Of a DNA stretch of 64,000 nt, positions 1-10,017 are shown piece after piece (position 1 is the first letter of the stretch; each line of letters starts with the position of its first letter). The stretch lies in NCBI GenBank assembly GCA_922989275.2, contig OV277864.1, positions 72,172,158 through 72,236,157 on the forward strand. Reading direction: 5' to 3'. Both the position numbers and the translations under genes were made by a program. The notes under the pieces are model-generated. The model did not search any database. It was not told the origin of the DNA and worked only from the letters and a program-made list of their open reading frames with translations. Origin of the DNA: Gari tellinella. Its lineage: Eukaryota > Mollusca > Bivalvia > Cardiida > Psammobiidae.

Positions 1-1766
1 ATATACACACTGCGCCGTGCATTTTTAGTGCACTCTAAATTGTGCTCGTTTATGTAATAAAACTTGGATCAAAGTCAGACACCGTGTAACGCGTTCCGCG
101 GCGTCTGTTCATGATCCAAACTGTTTGCAAATAAACATTTTACTCAAGGTAAATCAGCGAATGGGTTTAAGAAAGGAACTTGAAAAAAATCGACTCTATT
201 AAATGTTGACAATTTATTTTGATCTGGGCCTAAAATGTTTTAATCCTGATTAGAATTCCGATTAATCTAGCTTCAGACATGTTCACTTTTGGAGGTTATT
301 TCAGCACAAAGGCATTTATTGGGAAAGAATAATGACTGCTCCACTGTTAACGCTATATGTTTAAATGAGACGCAGAGTTGCTGCCGTGGCACTTAAAGGC
401 GAATTTATCGCACTAAAGCACTCGACTATCCTTATTTACTTGCAGGAGCTGGCTGTTAAAGTAAATTGTATGTGTTTTATTCTTCCCCAGACACATCTAT
501 GCCATACCGTAAGCCTATTAGACAATGTTTTCAATTTGTGCTGCAAAGCAAAAACTGCTCGGAGACACACAATCTGCCTTTATTTGAAAGCCTTGCGCAA
601 GGATTTGCGATTTTAAATTAGGTTTATGTAGATGGTTTTGAAAATGACAGTAGCATGTCAAACTTGATTTGTTCACTTTTATGTCAGCAAATGCTCTGCG
701 TTAATGGGTATACCGCTGTGTGTCAAATCCGCCTAATATGCGGGCCGGTTTTAAGTTATATTATTCGAAACCTTTATTAACAAAGTTTAAACTGATTCAT
801 GTTGGATGAAAATTACGGTTTGTTTATTTGTAAGAATTCCATGGTTAATCCTAGTGCTCTACAGGCCAAACAATCGTAATTTCGCTAACGCATCACACAA
901 TACTTCAATGTACTAGCATTTTATTTGTGCAACACGTAATGCAAAGTTTTAAAATCACATCTGTGCTCAGAGAATATCCTATTTATAGTTTCTCCATTGC
1001 TTAAGCAATGCACAAACATATATCGTTATCCTTATCGGCACAGAGGGTAGGAGTTACTCACTTAAAATTAAAACATGTATGCAAAACGCATTTCAACCAT
1101 TGCAAACGAGATGCCAGATTGTCGGATGTTTGATCAGGCTTAATATGTTTTAGTCCCCGGATTAAAACAAAAGGTGACACCAGTTTCAAGTAATGCCGAT
1201 TTCTACATTTTATTACTTTGAATATTAATATAGATATGTTTAAACGATCGAAAATAATTATCATAGTCTGCTTTGTATACGAGATCTTTATCTTTCATCG
1301 TAGGATTAATTATGGTAATATTTGTAATCGGTTGGGCAATATTTTGCTGTATTCCAGTTTAAAAATATACTTATCTTTTCCAAATCAAATTACTCACATT
1401 GTTTCATGAAGTTTTCCTATAAATGATGTATGCAGTTCCTTACGTATATTTCAACTCGGTTTTCCCGTGGACCTTAAAAACAAATCCAGTTTCAAAATAA
1501 GTCTAGATCGTTCTTAACCAATTAAATTATTTAGAAATATCATTTCAACAATCCACTAAAATATAAAACAGTGCAGAGCATAATAAGAGGGCCCCAGTAG
1601 TAATGCTACAGTCAAGGTCTGAACTGTTTGCACAATACATCTGTACTTTCTACATAGACATCGTTTGTTTATGACGAGTATAATCGTCACTAGGGTTACA
1701 TGTGTTTAGCAGTTATCTGTCTGAGGAGATCGCTAAATTTCTTTATTTAGAGGACGTTAAAGTGCA
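1..1766. other. Intergenic DNA, no gene; decayed MITE pieces
   Basis: No credible gene. A decayed palindromic core of the GATCAGACGCCG type sits at about 62-135 (TTGGATCAAAGTCAGACACCG ... CGGCGTCTG), and a decayed family-A end is seen around 305-350 (GGGAAAGAATAATGACTGC...CCACTG). Confidence 0.5.
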
Positions 1767-2019
1767 GGGGCCCGTTTCATAAAACTTCTTATGAAAAATG
1801 TTGTCGTAAGTCAGATTATAAAAGTATTAATTATTATCTATTTCTCCAACTTATCCTGTCTTGTGACATCTTTTTGGAATCGTCTTGAATCGTCTTGAAA
1901 AGACGATTCCAAAAAGATTTGACAAGACAGGATTAGATAGAGAAATCACAAATTAAATGTATTTTAAATTTTTGACTTACGACAACATTTGTCGTAAGAA
2001 GTTTTATGAAACGGGCCCC
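1767..2019. mobile_element. Foldback element, family D (GGGCCC ends)
   Basis: Termini GGGGCCCGTTTCATAAAACT and its inverse are followed inward by inverted arms (TGTTGTCGTAAGTCA / TGACTTACGACAACA) and a further inner palindrome (GAATCGTCTTGAAAAGACGATTC). The whole folds into a long hairpin. Related ends occur at 24656-24858 and 58873-59079. Confidence 0.85.
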
Positions 2020-2312
2020 AGGAGGCTATATGCCTTCCAATGATAACGAACCGTTTCCGTTGCAAACATATTTGTGACGATCAGACACCAAGTAGTTATC
2101 TAAAGTTAGATATATCGACAATAGTGTCAATAACTAGTCATTTTAGCTTTTGCAATACCCCAAGTGTGAGCGTGAGGAATGGCATGGCTTAAGGTTAAAG
2201 GTTATTTTGTAAGGTACTGACATTTTGTATAGAGCTTCATTATGGGTCATTAAGTGATATTAGGAGTTTTACTGTAAAATAAAAGATTAATTATTGTCAT
2301 GTTTTGACATGT

Positions 2313-2698
2313 TTTGGACTTATGTTTTTTGCAAAATAATTATCAGGTTATGTTTTATATTGGACATATTGTTTAACATAGTGCTAGCATGCCACAATTT
2401 TGTATGGGGTTTAATTTCAGGTAAAGCATTAATGCTGTGAAATTAAAACTTTTTGTTTTAATTCGAATTTTGATACACTTTGGACTTAATTGTTTTTTAA
2501 CCACAATTACTAGGTTAAAGTTTTTGGACGGATTGTTCTTGTGCTAGGATGCTGATAATGTGTATGGAGGCATTTTAAAGCCACACATTGATGTTGTGAA
2601 AATTTAGAAATGATTAAATAAATTTTGAATACTTTACGATTGGACTTTTGGGTATATTTGCCTCAAATCACCAGGTTAATGGTTTTGGATGGGTTGTT
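2313..2698 (+). repeat. Degenerate tandem repeat, ~160-bp unit
   Basis: Three diverged units begin TTTGGACTTA (2313, 2479) and TTGGACTTTT (about 2640), each with an AATnACnAGGTTA block and a GGATGGGTTGTT-type block. The third unit is cut by the family-C MITE at TTAA 2699. Confidence 0.6.
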
Positions 2699-2950
2699 TT
2701 AACCCTTTCCCTTATAGAAGGGACTTTTAGCACATGCATTTTATTCATCCGCTGAAGAAAATAGTTCCAATATAAACCGTAATGAATATGTGTCATATTT
2801 AATACCTTCCTTATTCTAGCTGGTAAAAGCTTAAAGCAGGCTGAAAGTAAAGCAGAATGCGCCATATGGCGCATTCTGCTTTACTTTCAACCTGCTTTAA
2901 GTAGTCACCTATTTTCAAAACTATAAACAGGCTATGGGGTAATGGGTTAA
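2699..2950. mobile_element. piggyBac-like MITE, family C, copy 1
   Basis: Bounded by TTAA at 2699-2702 and 2947-2950, with CCCTTTCCC inside the left end and a CATTACCC-type inverse at the right. The centre is a perfect palindrome (AAAGCAGAATGCGCC / GGCGCATTCTGCTTT, 2848-2885). TTAA duplications with CCC ends are typical of piggyBac relatives. Too short to code. Confidence 0.82.
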
Positions 2951-3633
2951 ATCCTTGTATTGTAGAGATCTCAGATCTCATATTTGGCATATATACTATA
3001 CTAAAAAGAACATTGAGCTCAGTATTACAAAGCTCAATGTTATTCAGAGGTCATGTTGGCATCAGGGGACATAGATTTAAACAAACACATCTTGTTTCAG
3101 TAGTTTTTTGGCCCCAAATCACTCGGCTAAAAGTCGTCCTTCATTAAATTATTTTTTAAAACTGAATTTGTTCTTCAATAAGATCTGATTTGTTACTGAA
3201 CTTTTAACCAGGCGAGCATCAGGTGGTTTTGACGCCATTGCTGGTCTATAACCATGTAAAATAGTGCTCTACTATGGTATTTTATTATGGGAATTTTATA
3301 GTAGCGTCTCCACCGACTCATGTTTACTGCAACAACCGCTCTGCAAACTAATCTCGATATCACAATAATTGTCAAAAGTGTTGGACCCTAATGAGATGCT
3401 GCATTACGTCACGTTTGATCAGTAACCAACCTGTTTACAATGCCATCTAGAAAAAACACCTATGGCGATGAAGGGTTAATGATTTTATGCCCTTCCTTTC
3501 TAAAGAAGTACCAATTACGCAGTAATTTGTTACGAAGGTGAATTATTTTCTCCGTAAAGTAGGTCAGCCGTTAATTTTTATTAACTATTTAATGGTATTG
3601 TAATTGGTGTGGGGATGTCGAATTTTAAACTGA
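2951..3633. other. Intergenic, no gene
   Basis: Only a short inverted repeat (ACATTGAGCTC / GAGCTCAATGT type, about 3010-3042) was noticed. This is the left flank of the Polinton. Confidence 0.5.
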
Positions 3634-3639
3634 ACTGTA
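3634..3639. repeat. Target site duplication, left (ACTGTA)
   Basis: ACTGTA lies directly outside the left terminus and is repeated at 18996-19001 outside the right terminus. The length matches the 6-bp duplication made by Polinton integrases. Confidence 0.93.
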
Positions 3640-3717
3640 AGTAATTAGCTATATTACTCCCCTCCCCCACCTAAAAATATTTTTTACATTTCCCCTATAC
3701 TAGTATCCCCCCTCGAG
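3640..3717 (+). repeat. Polinton left terminal inverted repeat
   Basis: 78 bp beginning AGTAATTAGC and ending at an XhoI-like CTCGAG. It contains C-rich tracts around 3658-3670 and 3691-3712. Its reverse complement is found at 18917-18995 with a single one-base length difference (CCCC here, CCCCC there). Confidence 0.95.
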
Positions 3718-4123
3718 TAAAAAGTCCGACATTGTACTATGTAAACTGGTTGAGTGAAAAATCAATAAGCTCTATGTATTTTTAGATGAAGTGTGTATTT
3801 TCAAAAGAAAACAGTATCGATTACAAATATAGACAGCGGTGAGTTAACAGCACGTTATATTAACTTCTAAAACCAAATCAAAAGAGCACACGCCTCTGTG
3901 TAACAATTCATTGACAATTACAGCGTAATCGGTGTATAACACAAGCGGAAGAATATTGGATTTCTATATACCTGAGTGACTGCTATATTTAGAAACTGTT
4001 ATGCATAATCGGGTAACTTTCAAAAGTTAATATACAGCTCTTATCACGAGTGTTTATAGTGTTTGGCTTGTATGTATTTTTTTCAAATTAAAATTTTGAA
4101 ACTGATTGTTGTTTTGGTAATAT
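3718..4123. other. Polinton left subterminal non-coding stretch
   Basis: About 400 bp between the left terminal repeat and the integrase stop codon. No open frame of note and no obvious repeat of the right end. It probably holds integrase 3' processing signals and sequences needed in cis for replication; this is inference only. Confidence 0.5.
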
Positions 4124-5101
4124 CTAAAACTCAGTAAGCTGTAACTCTTGATCATAAAAACCACCTTTAATTTCTTCCCCGTTTAAATCCTTTATTTTAT
4201 AAGTAATAGGATCTGTATTTAAAACTTCTTCAATAACAAATATTTCTGTTCTCCAACGAGTAGTATAACCCTTTTCAAATGTACCTTTCTTTTTTGATAT
4301 CCTTACTCTATCTCCGACTTTGAATTTAGGTTTTTTAGTGTCCTCTTCTTTTTCTGGATATAAATTTTCATACACTGTTGCTTCATTTTCTAATTTACTC
4401 GCTTCAACAGGCGTCATTTTAATTGAAGAATGTACTGTATTATTATAATCATTAACCAATTCATCTAATACATCATAATATTTAGTAGTTTCATGAGCTG
4501 TAAAATATTTAAACATACGTTGTTTCATAGTTCCTATCCAACGTTCTACTACACTAGATTTTTCTTCATTCTCAGTTGAATATAACTTTATGTTATTATC
4601 TTTTAACAATTCTTTTACATGTGTATTATAAAATTCTTTCCCCCGATCACTCCATATGTACTTCGGCTTTCTTTCTTTAAATAATGTTTTAAATGCTTCA
4701 CTTACTGTTACTCCTGTTTTATTTTTTAAAGGAATTAACCAACCATACTTACTAAAAACATCTATAACTGCTAATAAATATTTATAGTGTTTATTTTGTT
4801 TTGAATACTGTTGCATATCTGCCAAATCAACTGCCCATGTTTGATCTATTGAATTAACATAAACACGTCTTTTAGGAAATTTTTTTATAACTCTGTGATG
4901 TAATTCATCTGCTAATTTATTTGTTAGAAGGGAACCGTCCGACTTGCTCTCTAGACTGCTTATAAATCTATTCTTTTTAGATCCACACTCAGAACATTTA
5001 GCTTTTAACATTTGTCTATTATTAGCTGTTGTTACGTGCTCTACTGATTTATTTTCAGTATGTTTTTTACACCGTAAACAATATATTTTTGGATGCTCCA
5101 T
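4124..5101 (-). CDS. INT: Polinton integrase (retroviral-type DDE, rve family)
   Basis: 325 aa. Catalyses insertion of the linear element into the genome. The N-terminus has a zinc-binding arrangement (Cys8, Cys11, Cys36, Cys39). The core carries the DDE triad at Asp92 (in WAVDL), Asp152 (in WSDRGKEF) and Glu186 (in VVERWIG), with the 34-residue D-E spacing typical of rve integrases. The C-terminus (about 258-322, KFKVGDRVRISK...) resembles the SH3/chromo-like DNA-binding tail of Polinton and LTR-retroelement integrases. It is transcribed outward toward the left end and its ATG is 31 bp from the divergent zinc-ribbon gene. No reverse transcriptase or gag is nearby, so this is not a retrotransposon fragment. 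Confidence 0.97.
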   Translation of the reverse strand: MEHPKIYCLRCKKHTENKSVEHVTTANNRQMLKAKCSECGSKKNRFISSLESKSDGSLLTNKLADELHHRVIKKFPKRRVYVNSIDQTWAVDLADMQQYSKQNKHYKYLLAVIDVFSKYGWLIPLKNKTGVTVSEAFKTLFKERKPKYIWSDRGKEFYNTHVKELLKDNNIKLYSTENEEKSSVVERWIGTMKQRMFKYFTAHETTKYYDVLDELVNDYNNTVHSSIKMTPVEASKLENEATVYENLYPEKEEDTKKPKFKVGDRVRISKKKGTFEKGYTTRWRTEIFVIEEVLNTDPITYKIKDLNGEEIKGGFYDQELQLTEF

Positions 5102-5132
5102 TTTTTAATAGTTAAAATTGAGTTCTTTAAAA
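5102..5132. promoter_or_regulatory. Divergent promoter, integrase / zinc-ribbon gene
   Basis: The whole spacer between two opposite start codons is 31 bp and very AT-rich. Each ATG is preceded on its own strand by an A-tract (ATTAAAAAATG and TTTAAAAATG). Promoter function is inferred from the position and the recurrence of this motif. Confidence 0.55.
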
Positions 5133-5360
5133 ATGAGCGAAGGTAAAACTTGTACAAAATGTAAGGAAAATAAGGTACTAAGTGAGTATCACAAAGCAAA
5201 AGATAGAAGGATGGGAGTTAAATCTGCATGTAAAGACTGTGAAAGACCAGTAAAACAAAAACATTATAAAAATAATAAAGAAAAATATAAACAATCTTAT
5301 CAAGAGTTTATGTTAAGAAATCCTGATTATCATAAAAATTATAAAATTAAAAATACCTAA
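5133..5360 (+). CDS. Small zinc-ribbon protein of unknown function
   Basis: 75 aa. The ATG at 5133 is chosen because it carries the TTTAAAAATG leader shared with the other element genes; the frame is open further upstream only through a non-ATG codon. Cys7, Cys10, Cys33 and Cys36 form a CxxC-x22-CxxC zinc site in a context (CTKCKENKVLSEYHKAKDRR...CKDC) like the zinc modules next to HNH or endonuclease VII-type nucleases. The rest is basic (KQKHYKNNKEKYKQS) with no nuclease catalytic residues. It may bind nucleic acid. It sits head-to-head with the integrase and 21 bp before polB, so a replication or integration accessory role is plausible but unproven. Confidence 0.72.
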   Translation: MSEGKTCTKCKENKVLSEYHKAKDRRMGVKSACKDCERPVKQKHYKNNKEKYKQSYQEFMLRNPDYHKNYKIKNT

Positions 5361-5381
5361 TCAAAAATATTCTCTTATAAA

Positions 5382-8300
5382 ATGAGATCCAAAAACTCTA
5401 AAAATAATAAAAACTATATTAAAGAAGTTATTAACAAAAGTGGTATTAATATAAATAATTATTTTAAAAAGATTAAACCAGATGTTAAAAGATTAGTTTT
5501 ATCATTTCCTAATGTTAAATTTAATTTAATAATAAAAACTATTTATTCAAAACCTTTAGCCATGAATGAAAAAATAGAGAGACATTATAATAGTGGGTTT
5601 ATAAAACTTCGAGCACAAAACGAATTTAATGAAGTTTATAATTCTATTATTGAAAAGTATAAAGTATGGGAAGAAGAACATCAGGGAAAAGAATCTGGTT
5701 TAATATTTAATGAAATAGAAAATACAGAAGTTAAAGTTGTTAGAGTAAAAAGTTTAAATGGTTCTTCTTATTTTGATCTAGGAATAAAATTCAATAGTCT
5801 ATTAAATATTAAAAACAATGATACCCAATGTTTTGCCTATAGTGTAATTGCTGGAATGCTATATAAATTAAAAGAGAATCCTGATGATAATCCTAATTTT
5901 TCAGATACATTTTCAAAAATGAATAAAAACCCCGCAAGAGTATCAAATTACAAACCTTTTTTAGATCATATTAATATGAAAAATATTAAATCTCCAGTAA
6001 GTATAAATTCGATTGAAACATTTGAAAAACAAAATGAAAATATAGCTATCAATGTATTTGGAATTGAAGATGAACTTTTAAATCCCGAAGAAGTTGATTT
6101 TTCTAAATCATTACAAGAAAAGAATCTACGTAATATATATCCCTTATATAGAAGTAAATTTAAAGATAGAAAATATGTTATAGATTTATTATATGTCACT
6201 CTAAACGATAAAAAACATTATTGCTTAATTAAAAATTTTAATGCTTATCTTAATCATAATCATAATAAAAGATATCATTGTAGAAATTGTATTGCTGCTT
6301 CATATACTACTGAAAAAGCTTTAGAAAAACACATGAAAGAATGTACAACAAATGAACCATTAAAATTTATTATGCCAAATAAAGGAAGTAAGTGTAAATT
6401 TGAAAATCCTCATTTTAAATTAAAACTGCCATTTGTTGGATATGCAGACTTTGAATCAATTAATATAAAATTAAATTATATGGATCCTGATCTCCGGAAA
6501 CAAATAAATAAATTAAGAATTAAATATAAATCACATAATGTTAATTCTAAAATAAAATATATGATTATCAATAAAATAATGAAAGAAGAAAAAATATCTA
6601 AAACAAGATCTAAAATAATTTATCATAATTATGTTAATAATAAATTATCTGATGAAAGAACTAAAATATATTTAGATAAAATCAAAGAAAAATACATTAC
6701 AAAATATTTTAATAAATTAATAGATAACATTTTTGATAAATGGATTGAAGACGGAAGGCATATAGAAATATCAGAATATGAAATAGAAAAATATTGTAAA
6801 CTTAACAATAAAAAAATTAATAGAATTAGTGATAATCTACGAAATAAAATAAAAAGAGAAAATATTAAACTATCTTTTAAAGATAATACAATAAATTTAC
6901 AACAACAAAAAGTAGTTTCATATAATTTACAATTAGTTTCTCAATATCCGGATATTATACCAAATAAAAATATTAACTATGCACCTAGTGAAAATGCTGA
7001 AAAAGATTTTATCAAAACATGTTTATACTATAATGAAAAAATTAAAGGGGCTTATTATCATGCAGAAAAGAATTTTAAAATATCAGAAAAGAAAAAAGAA
7101 AAACTATATAATACTTCTGATTGTTGTTATTTGTGTAAAAAGAAATTAGAAAGAGATGAAAAAGTAATTGAACATAATCATTTATCAGGTCAATTTAGAG
7201 GAATTTCCTGTTCTAGTTGTAATAGAAAAGAATCTAGAGATGGAAAACAATTTCCAATCTTTTTTCATAATGGAAGTGGATATGATTTCCATTTTATAAC
7301 AGAAGAATTACTGAAACATGAAACAGAATACAATAAAGTAAAGGTATTACCAAAGGATAGTGAAAATTATATCTCAATAACATTTGGAGATCGATATTTT
7401 AAGTTAGTTTTTAAAGATAGCTATAGATTTTTACTGAGTAGTATAGATAACTTATCAAAAACATTAAAAGATGATCAATATAAAATACTTAAAAGAGAAT
7501 TATCTAATGATATTTTATTTAAAGATTTACAATATCATGATAATAACGAAAGAAGTTTTAAAGGAGTATTTCCTTATGATTTCTTTGATTCTTTTGAAAA
7601 ATTAAAATTAGAAGAATTCCCCGATAAAAAAGAATTTTATTCAATATTATACCAAAAGGATATATCTGAAAAAGAATATGAACATGGGAAAAAGATATTC
7701 AACAGATACTGTAAAACATTCAAAGATTATTTAATGCTTTATCAAAAACTAGATGTGTTAATATTAACAGATGTATTTGAAAATTTTAGAGATCTCTGTT
7801 TAAAATCATATGAAATCGATCCAGCTTATTGTTATTCTGCACCGGGATTAACATGGAATGCAGGATTAAAGTATACAGGAATTGAATTAGATTTGTTAGC
7901 TGATACAGATATGAGAATGATGTTTCAAAAAGGAATACGAGGGGGATTTTCTGGCGTATTAGGAAATCGTTTTGTTAAAGCAAATAATAAATATACAGTT
8001 AAAGAAGAAATAAAAAACCCAAATTATCTATGGTATACCGATGCTAATAACTTATATGGTTGTGGAATGTCGGAAAAATTACCATATAAAAACTTTAAAT
8101 GGGAAGAAGATATAAAACAAGATATAAACTATTATTTGGATAAATGTAATGAAGATGATGGAATGGTTTTTAAAGTAGATTTAGAATATGATAATTTAAC
8201 AAAATTCAAATTAAGAAAATTCCCGCCTATGCCTGTTTCAAGAAAGATAAATAAAAAAGAAATATCAGATTATTCAAGAGATTTATTAAAACAAAATAAT

Positions 8301-9305
8301 ATGAAATTAGGAAATGTTGAAAAATTAATATTAGATCTTCATGATAAAAAAGAGTATATTGTACATTATGATATTCTCAAATATTACATTTCTCTTGGAA
8401 TAAAAGTAACAAAAATTCATAGCATAATATCCTTTAATCATAAACCATGGTTAAAAGATTATATTGATTTCAATACAAAAATGAGAGCAAAAGCAACAAA
8501 TGATTTTGAAAAAGATTTCTGGAAGTTAATGAATAATTCTTTTTATGGAAAGACTTTAGAAAATATTTCTAATAGATGTATAGTAGAATTAATAAATAAA
8601 CCCGAAGATTTAAAACGATTAGCTTCAAAAGATAATTTTAAAGATATTATAGATTTCAATAATGATTTTAAAGCGGTATTATTAAATTATAAATCAATGT
8701 ACTTTAATAAACCAATTTATTTAGGAATGTGTGTTTTAGAATATTCAAAATTAGTAATGTATAAATTTTATTATGATATTATTGAAAAATACTTTCCAAA
8801 TAATGAGGTTTTATACAGCGATACCGACAGTATGGTATTAAATATATTCACAGAAGATCTATATTCTGATTTAGAAAAAATAAAAGATCATTTAGATACC
8901 TCTAACTATCCAAACGAAGATCCATTGTTTTCAAATATAAATAAAAAAGTAATCGGAAAGTTCAAAGATGAACTAGGTGGCAATGTAATGTCAAAATTTA
9001 TTGCAATAAAAAGTAAAATGTATGGATATGAATATTTAGAAGATTCAAATATTAAATTCAAATGTTTAGCAAAAGGTGTTAATAAAACAACTAAAAAAGA
9101 ATTTAATTCTGCATCATATGAAGATTGTTTATTTAATAGAAGAATAATTCATAAAACAATGTTTAATTTAGTACATAAGAAACATAATATATATTTAAAT
9201 CAAATGAATAAAATAGGGTTATCTCCTTTTGATGATAAAAGATATATATGTGACAATGGAATAGATACACAACCTTATGGTATTGAATCTTTATACTTTA
9301 CTTAA
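5382..9305 (+). CDS. POLB: Protein-primed family B DNA polymerase
   Basis: 1307 aa; replicates the element from its ends by protein priming, as in adenovirus and phi29. Order of parts: N-terminal domain with Cys150 (NNDTQCFAYS) and His279 (KKHYCLIKN) in an arrangement recalling thiol peptidases; a zinc finger Cys300-Cys303-His317-Cys321; exonuclease motif I at Asp356/Glu358 (YADFES); a long Lys/Asn-rich insertion about 365-505; an endonuclease VII-like zinc site Cys582, Cys585, His598, His600, Cys610, Cys613; exonuclease II NGSGYDF (630-636); exonuclease III Tyr787/Asp791; polymerase motif A around Asp887 (YTDANNLYG), motif B Lys1048-Gly1056 (KLMNNSFYG), motif C YSDTDS with Asp1147 and Asp1149. 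All catalytic residues are present, so it should be active. The ATG at 5382 has the TTATAAAATG leader. It converges with the 140-aa gene, 20 bp apart. Confidence 0.98.
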   Translation: MRSKNSKNNKNYIKEVINKSGININNYFKKIKPDVKRLVLSFPNVKFNLIIKTIYSKPLAMNEKIERHYNSGFIKLRAQNEFNEVYNSIIEKYKVWEEEHQGKESGLIFNEIENTEVKVVRVKSLNGSSYFDLGIKFNSLLNIKNNDTQCFAYSVIAGMLYKLKENPDDNPNFSDTFSKMNKNPARVSNYKPFLDHINMKNIKSPVSINSIETFEKQNENIAINVFGIEDELLNPEEVDFSKSLQEKNLRNIYPLYRSKFKDRKYVIDLLYVTLNDKKHYCLIKNFNAYLNHNHNKRYHCRNCIAASYTTEKALEKHMKECTTNEPLKFIMPNKGSKCKFENPHFKLKLPFVGYADFESINIKLNYMDPDLRKQINKLRIKYKSHNVNSKIKYMIINKIMKEEKISKTRSKIIYHNYVNNKLSDERTKIYLDKIKEKYITKYFNKLIDNIFDKWIEDGRHIEISEYEIEKYCKLNNKKINRISDNLRNKIKRENIKLSFKDNTINLQQQKVVSYNLQLVSQYPDIIPNKNINYAPSENAEKDFIKTCLYYNEKIKGAYYHAEKNFKISEKKKEKLYNTSDCCYLCKKKLERDEKVIEHNHLSGQFRGISCSSCNRKESRDGKQFPIFFHNGSGYDFHFITEELLKHETEYNKVKVLPKDSENYISITFGDRYFKLVFKDSYRFLLSSIDNLSKTLKDDQYKILKRELSNDILFKDLQYHDNNERSFKGVFPYDFFDSFEKLKLEEFPDKKEFYSILYQKDISEKEYEHGKKIFNRYCKTFKDYLMLYQKLDVLILTDVFENFRDLCLKSYEIDPAYCYSAPGLTWNAGLKYTGIELDLLADTDMRMMFQKGIRGGFSGVLGNRFVKANNKYTVKEEIKNPNYLWYTDANNLYGCGMSEKLPYKNFKWEEDIKQDINYYLDKCNEDDGMVFKVDLEYDNLTKFKLRKFPPMPVSRKINKKEISDYSRDLLKQNNMKLGNVEKLILDLHDKKEYIVHYDILKYYISLGIKVTKIHSIISFNHKPWLKDYIDFNTKMRAKATNDFEKDFWKLMNNSFYGKTLENISNRCIVELINKPEDLKRLASKDNFKDIIDFNNDFKAVLLNYKSMYFNKPIYLGMCVLEYSKLVMYKFYYDIIEKYFPNNEVLYSDTDSMVLNIFTEDLYSDLEKIKDHLDTSNYPNEDPLFSNINKKVIGKFKDELGGNVMSKFIAIKSKMYGYEYLEDSNIKFKCLAKGVNKTTKKEFNSASYEDCLFNRRIIHKTMFNLVHKKHNIYLNQMNKIGLSPFDDKRYICDNGIDTQPYGIESLYFT

Positions 9306-9325
9306 TTTATTTTTGTCTTTATACT

Positions 9326-9748
9326 TTATATAATAAACTTCCATGCAACAAACCCTGTTAATACCATGCCACCAACAATAAATGCAATCTCCCTATTCTT
9401 CTGATCTTCTGATGGAGTATAGAAATCACTTAATGTAGGTTTCGGAGGTAAAGCTGGTAATAGTTTACCAGTAATATAAAAATAATTCTTCATTGCTGTA
9501 TCGGCATCATCAAATTCATTCACAGCATGGTGTTCCTTTTTCAGTTGCTTATTAATAAAATCCAACCTCTCTGTTCTTTTTTTATTCCATGCAACTTGTG
9601 CTGCTTCTAATTGTTCCATTGCTTTATCGTGTCTTTTTCTCTCTTCATCACTATTTCTACCCATATGTGAAAATAAATAATTACTACCCGAAAAAGCTAA
9701 TGCATTTGTTACTGCCCCTCCAATCATCATTACTACTGCACTTGCCAT
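9326..9748 (-). CDS. Polinton 140-aa membrane protein, function unknown
   Basis: 140 aa. Hydrophobic N-terminus (about 3-22, Gly/Ala-rich), a charged helical middle (EERKRHDKAMEQLEAAQVAWNKKRTERLDFINKQLKKEHH, given here only by its ends: residues 35-73), a proline-rich stretch (LPALPPKPTLSDFYTPSE begins near 97), and a second hydrophobic segment at about 121-139. Proteins of this shape recur in Polintons of marine invertebrates as far as I recall, without a known function. It is the last gene of the minus-strand block and is followed by PolB in the opposite direction. The ATG carries CTTTAAAAATG. A virion or membrane-scaffold protein is possible. Confidence 0.75.
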   Translation of the reverse strand: MASAVVMMIGGAVTNALAFSGSNYLFSHMGRNSDEERKRHDKAMEQLEAAQVAWNKKRTERLDFINKQLKKEHHAVNEFDDADTAMKNYFYITGKLLPALPPKPTLSDFYTPSEDQKNREIAFIVGGMVLTGFVAWKFII

Positions 9749-9765
9749 TTTTAAAGAAAATAAAA

Positions 9766-10002
9766 TTACTTCATAATATCAGCGGGTATAATACCTTGTT
9801 TAACCAACATATCTTTTGTCGCCATTGCAAGTAATATATCAATAGATAACATGCCAATATCTGCCATATTAAAATCTACTTTTGGTGGTGGTCTTTTCAA
9901 TAGTTTTCTACCTAATTCTGAATACCCAATTGTTAATACAGTTTCCACTCCAGCATGATATAACATGTTTGCTATTTGTTTTCCGTCTATTTGTGTTGTC
10001 AT
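9766..10002 (-). CDS. Small 78-aa protein, function unknown
   Basis: 78 aa. Mixed N-terminal half, a proline-rich bend (KRPPPKVDF, about 41-49), then a moderately hydrophobic helix (MADIGMLSIDILLAMATKDM, about 46-65). It lies 17 bp upstream of the 140-aa gene on the same strand and its ATG is preceded by TATATAAAAATG, so it is probably a real co-expressed element gene. I do not recognise a domain. Confidence 0.68.
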   Translation of the reverse strand: MTTQIDGKQIANMLYHAGVETVLTIGYSELGRKLLKRPPPKVDFNMADIGMLSIDILLAMATKDMLVKQGIIPADIMK

Positions 10003-10017
10003 TTTTATATATTAAAT

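Noticed and set aside
4124..5101. Integrase as a relic of an LTR retrotransposon
   Set aside because: No reverse transcriptase, protease, gag or LTRs; it lies within Polinton termini next to PolB.
5118..5132. Upstream non-ATG start for the zinc-ribbon protein
   Set aside because: The extension begins with TTG and would occupy the divergent promoter; the ATG at 5133 has the shared leader motif.
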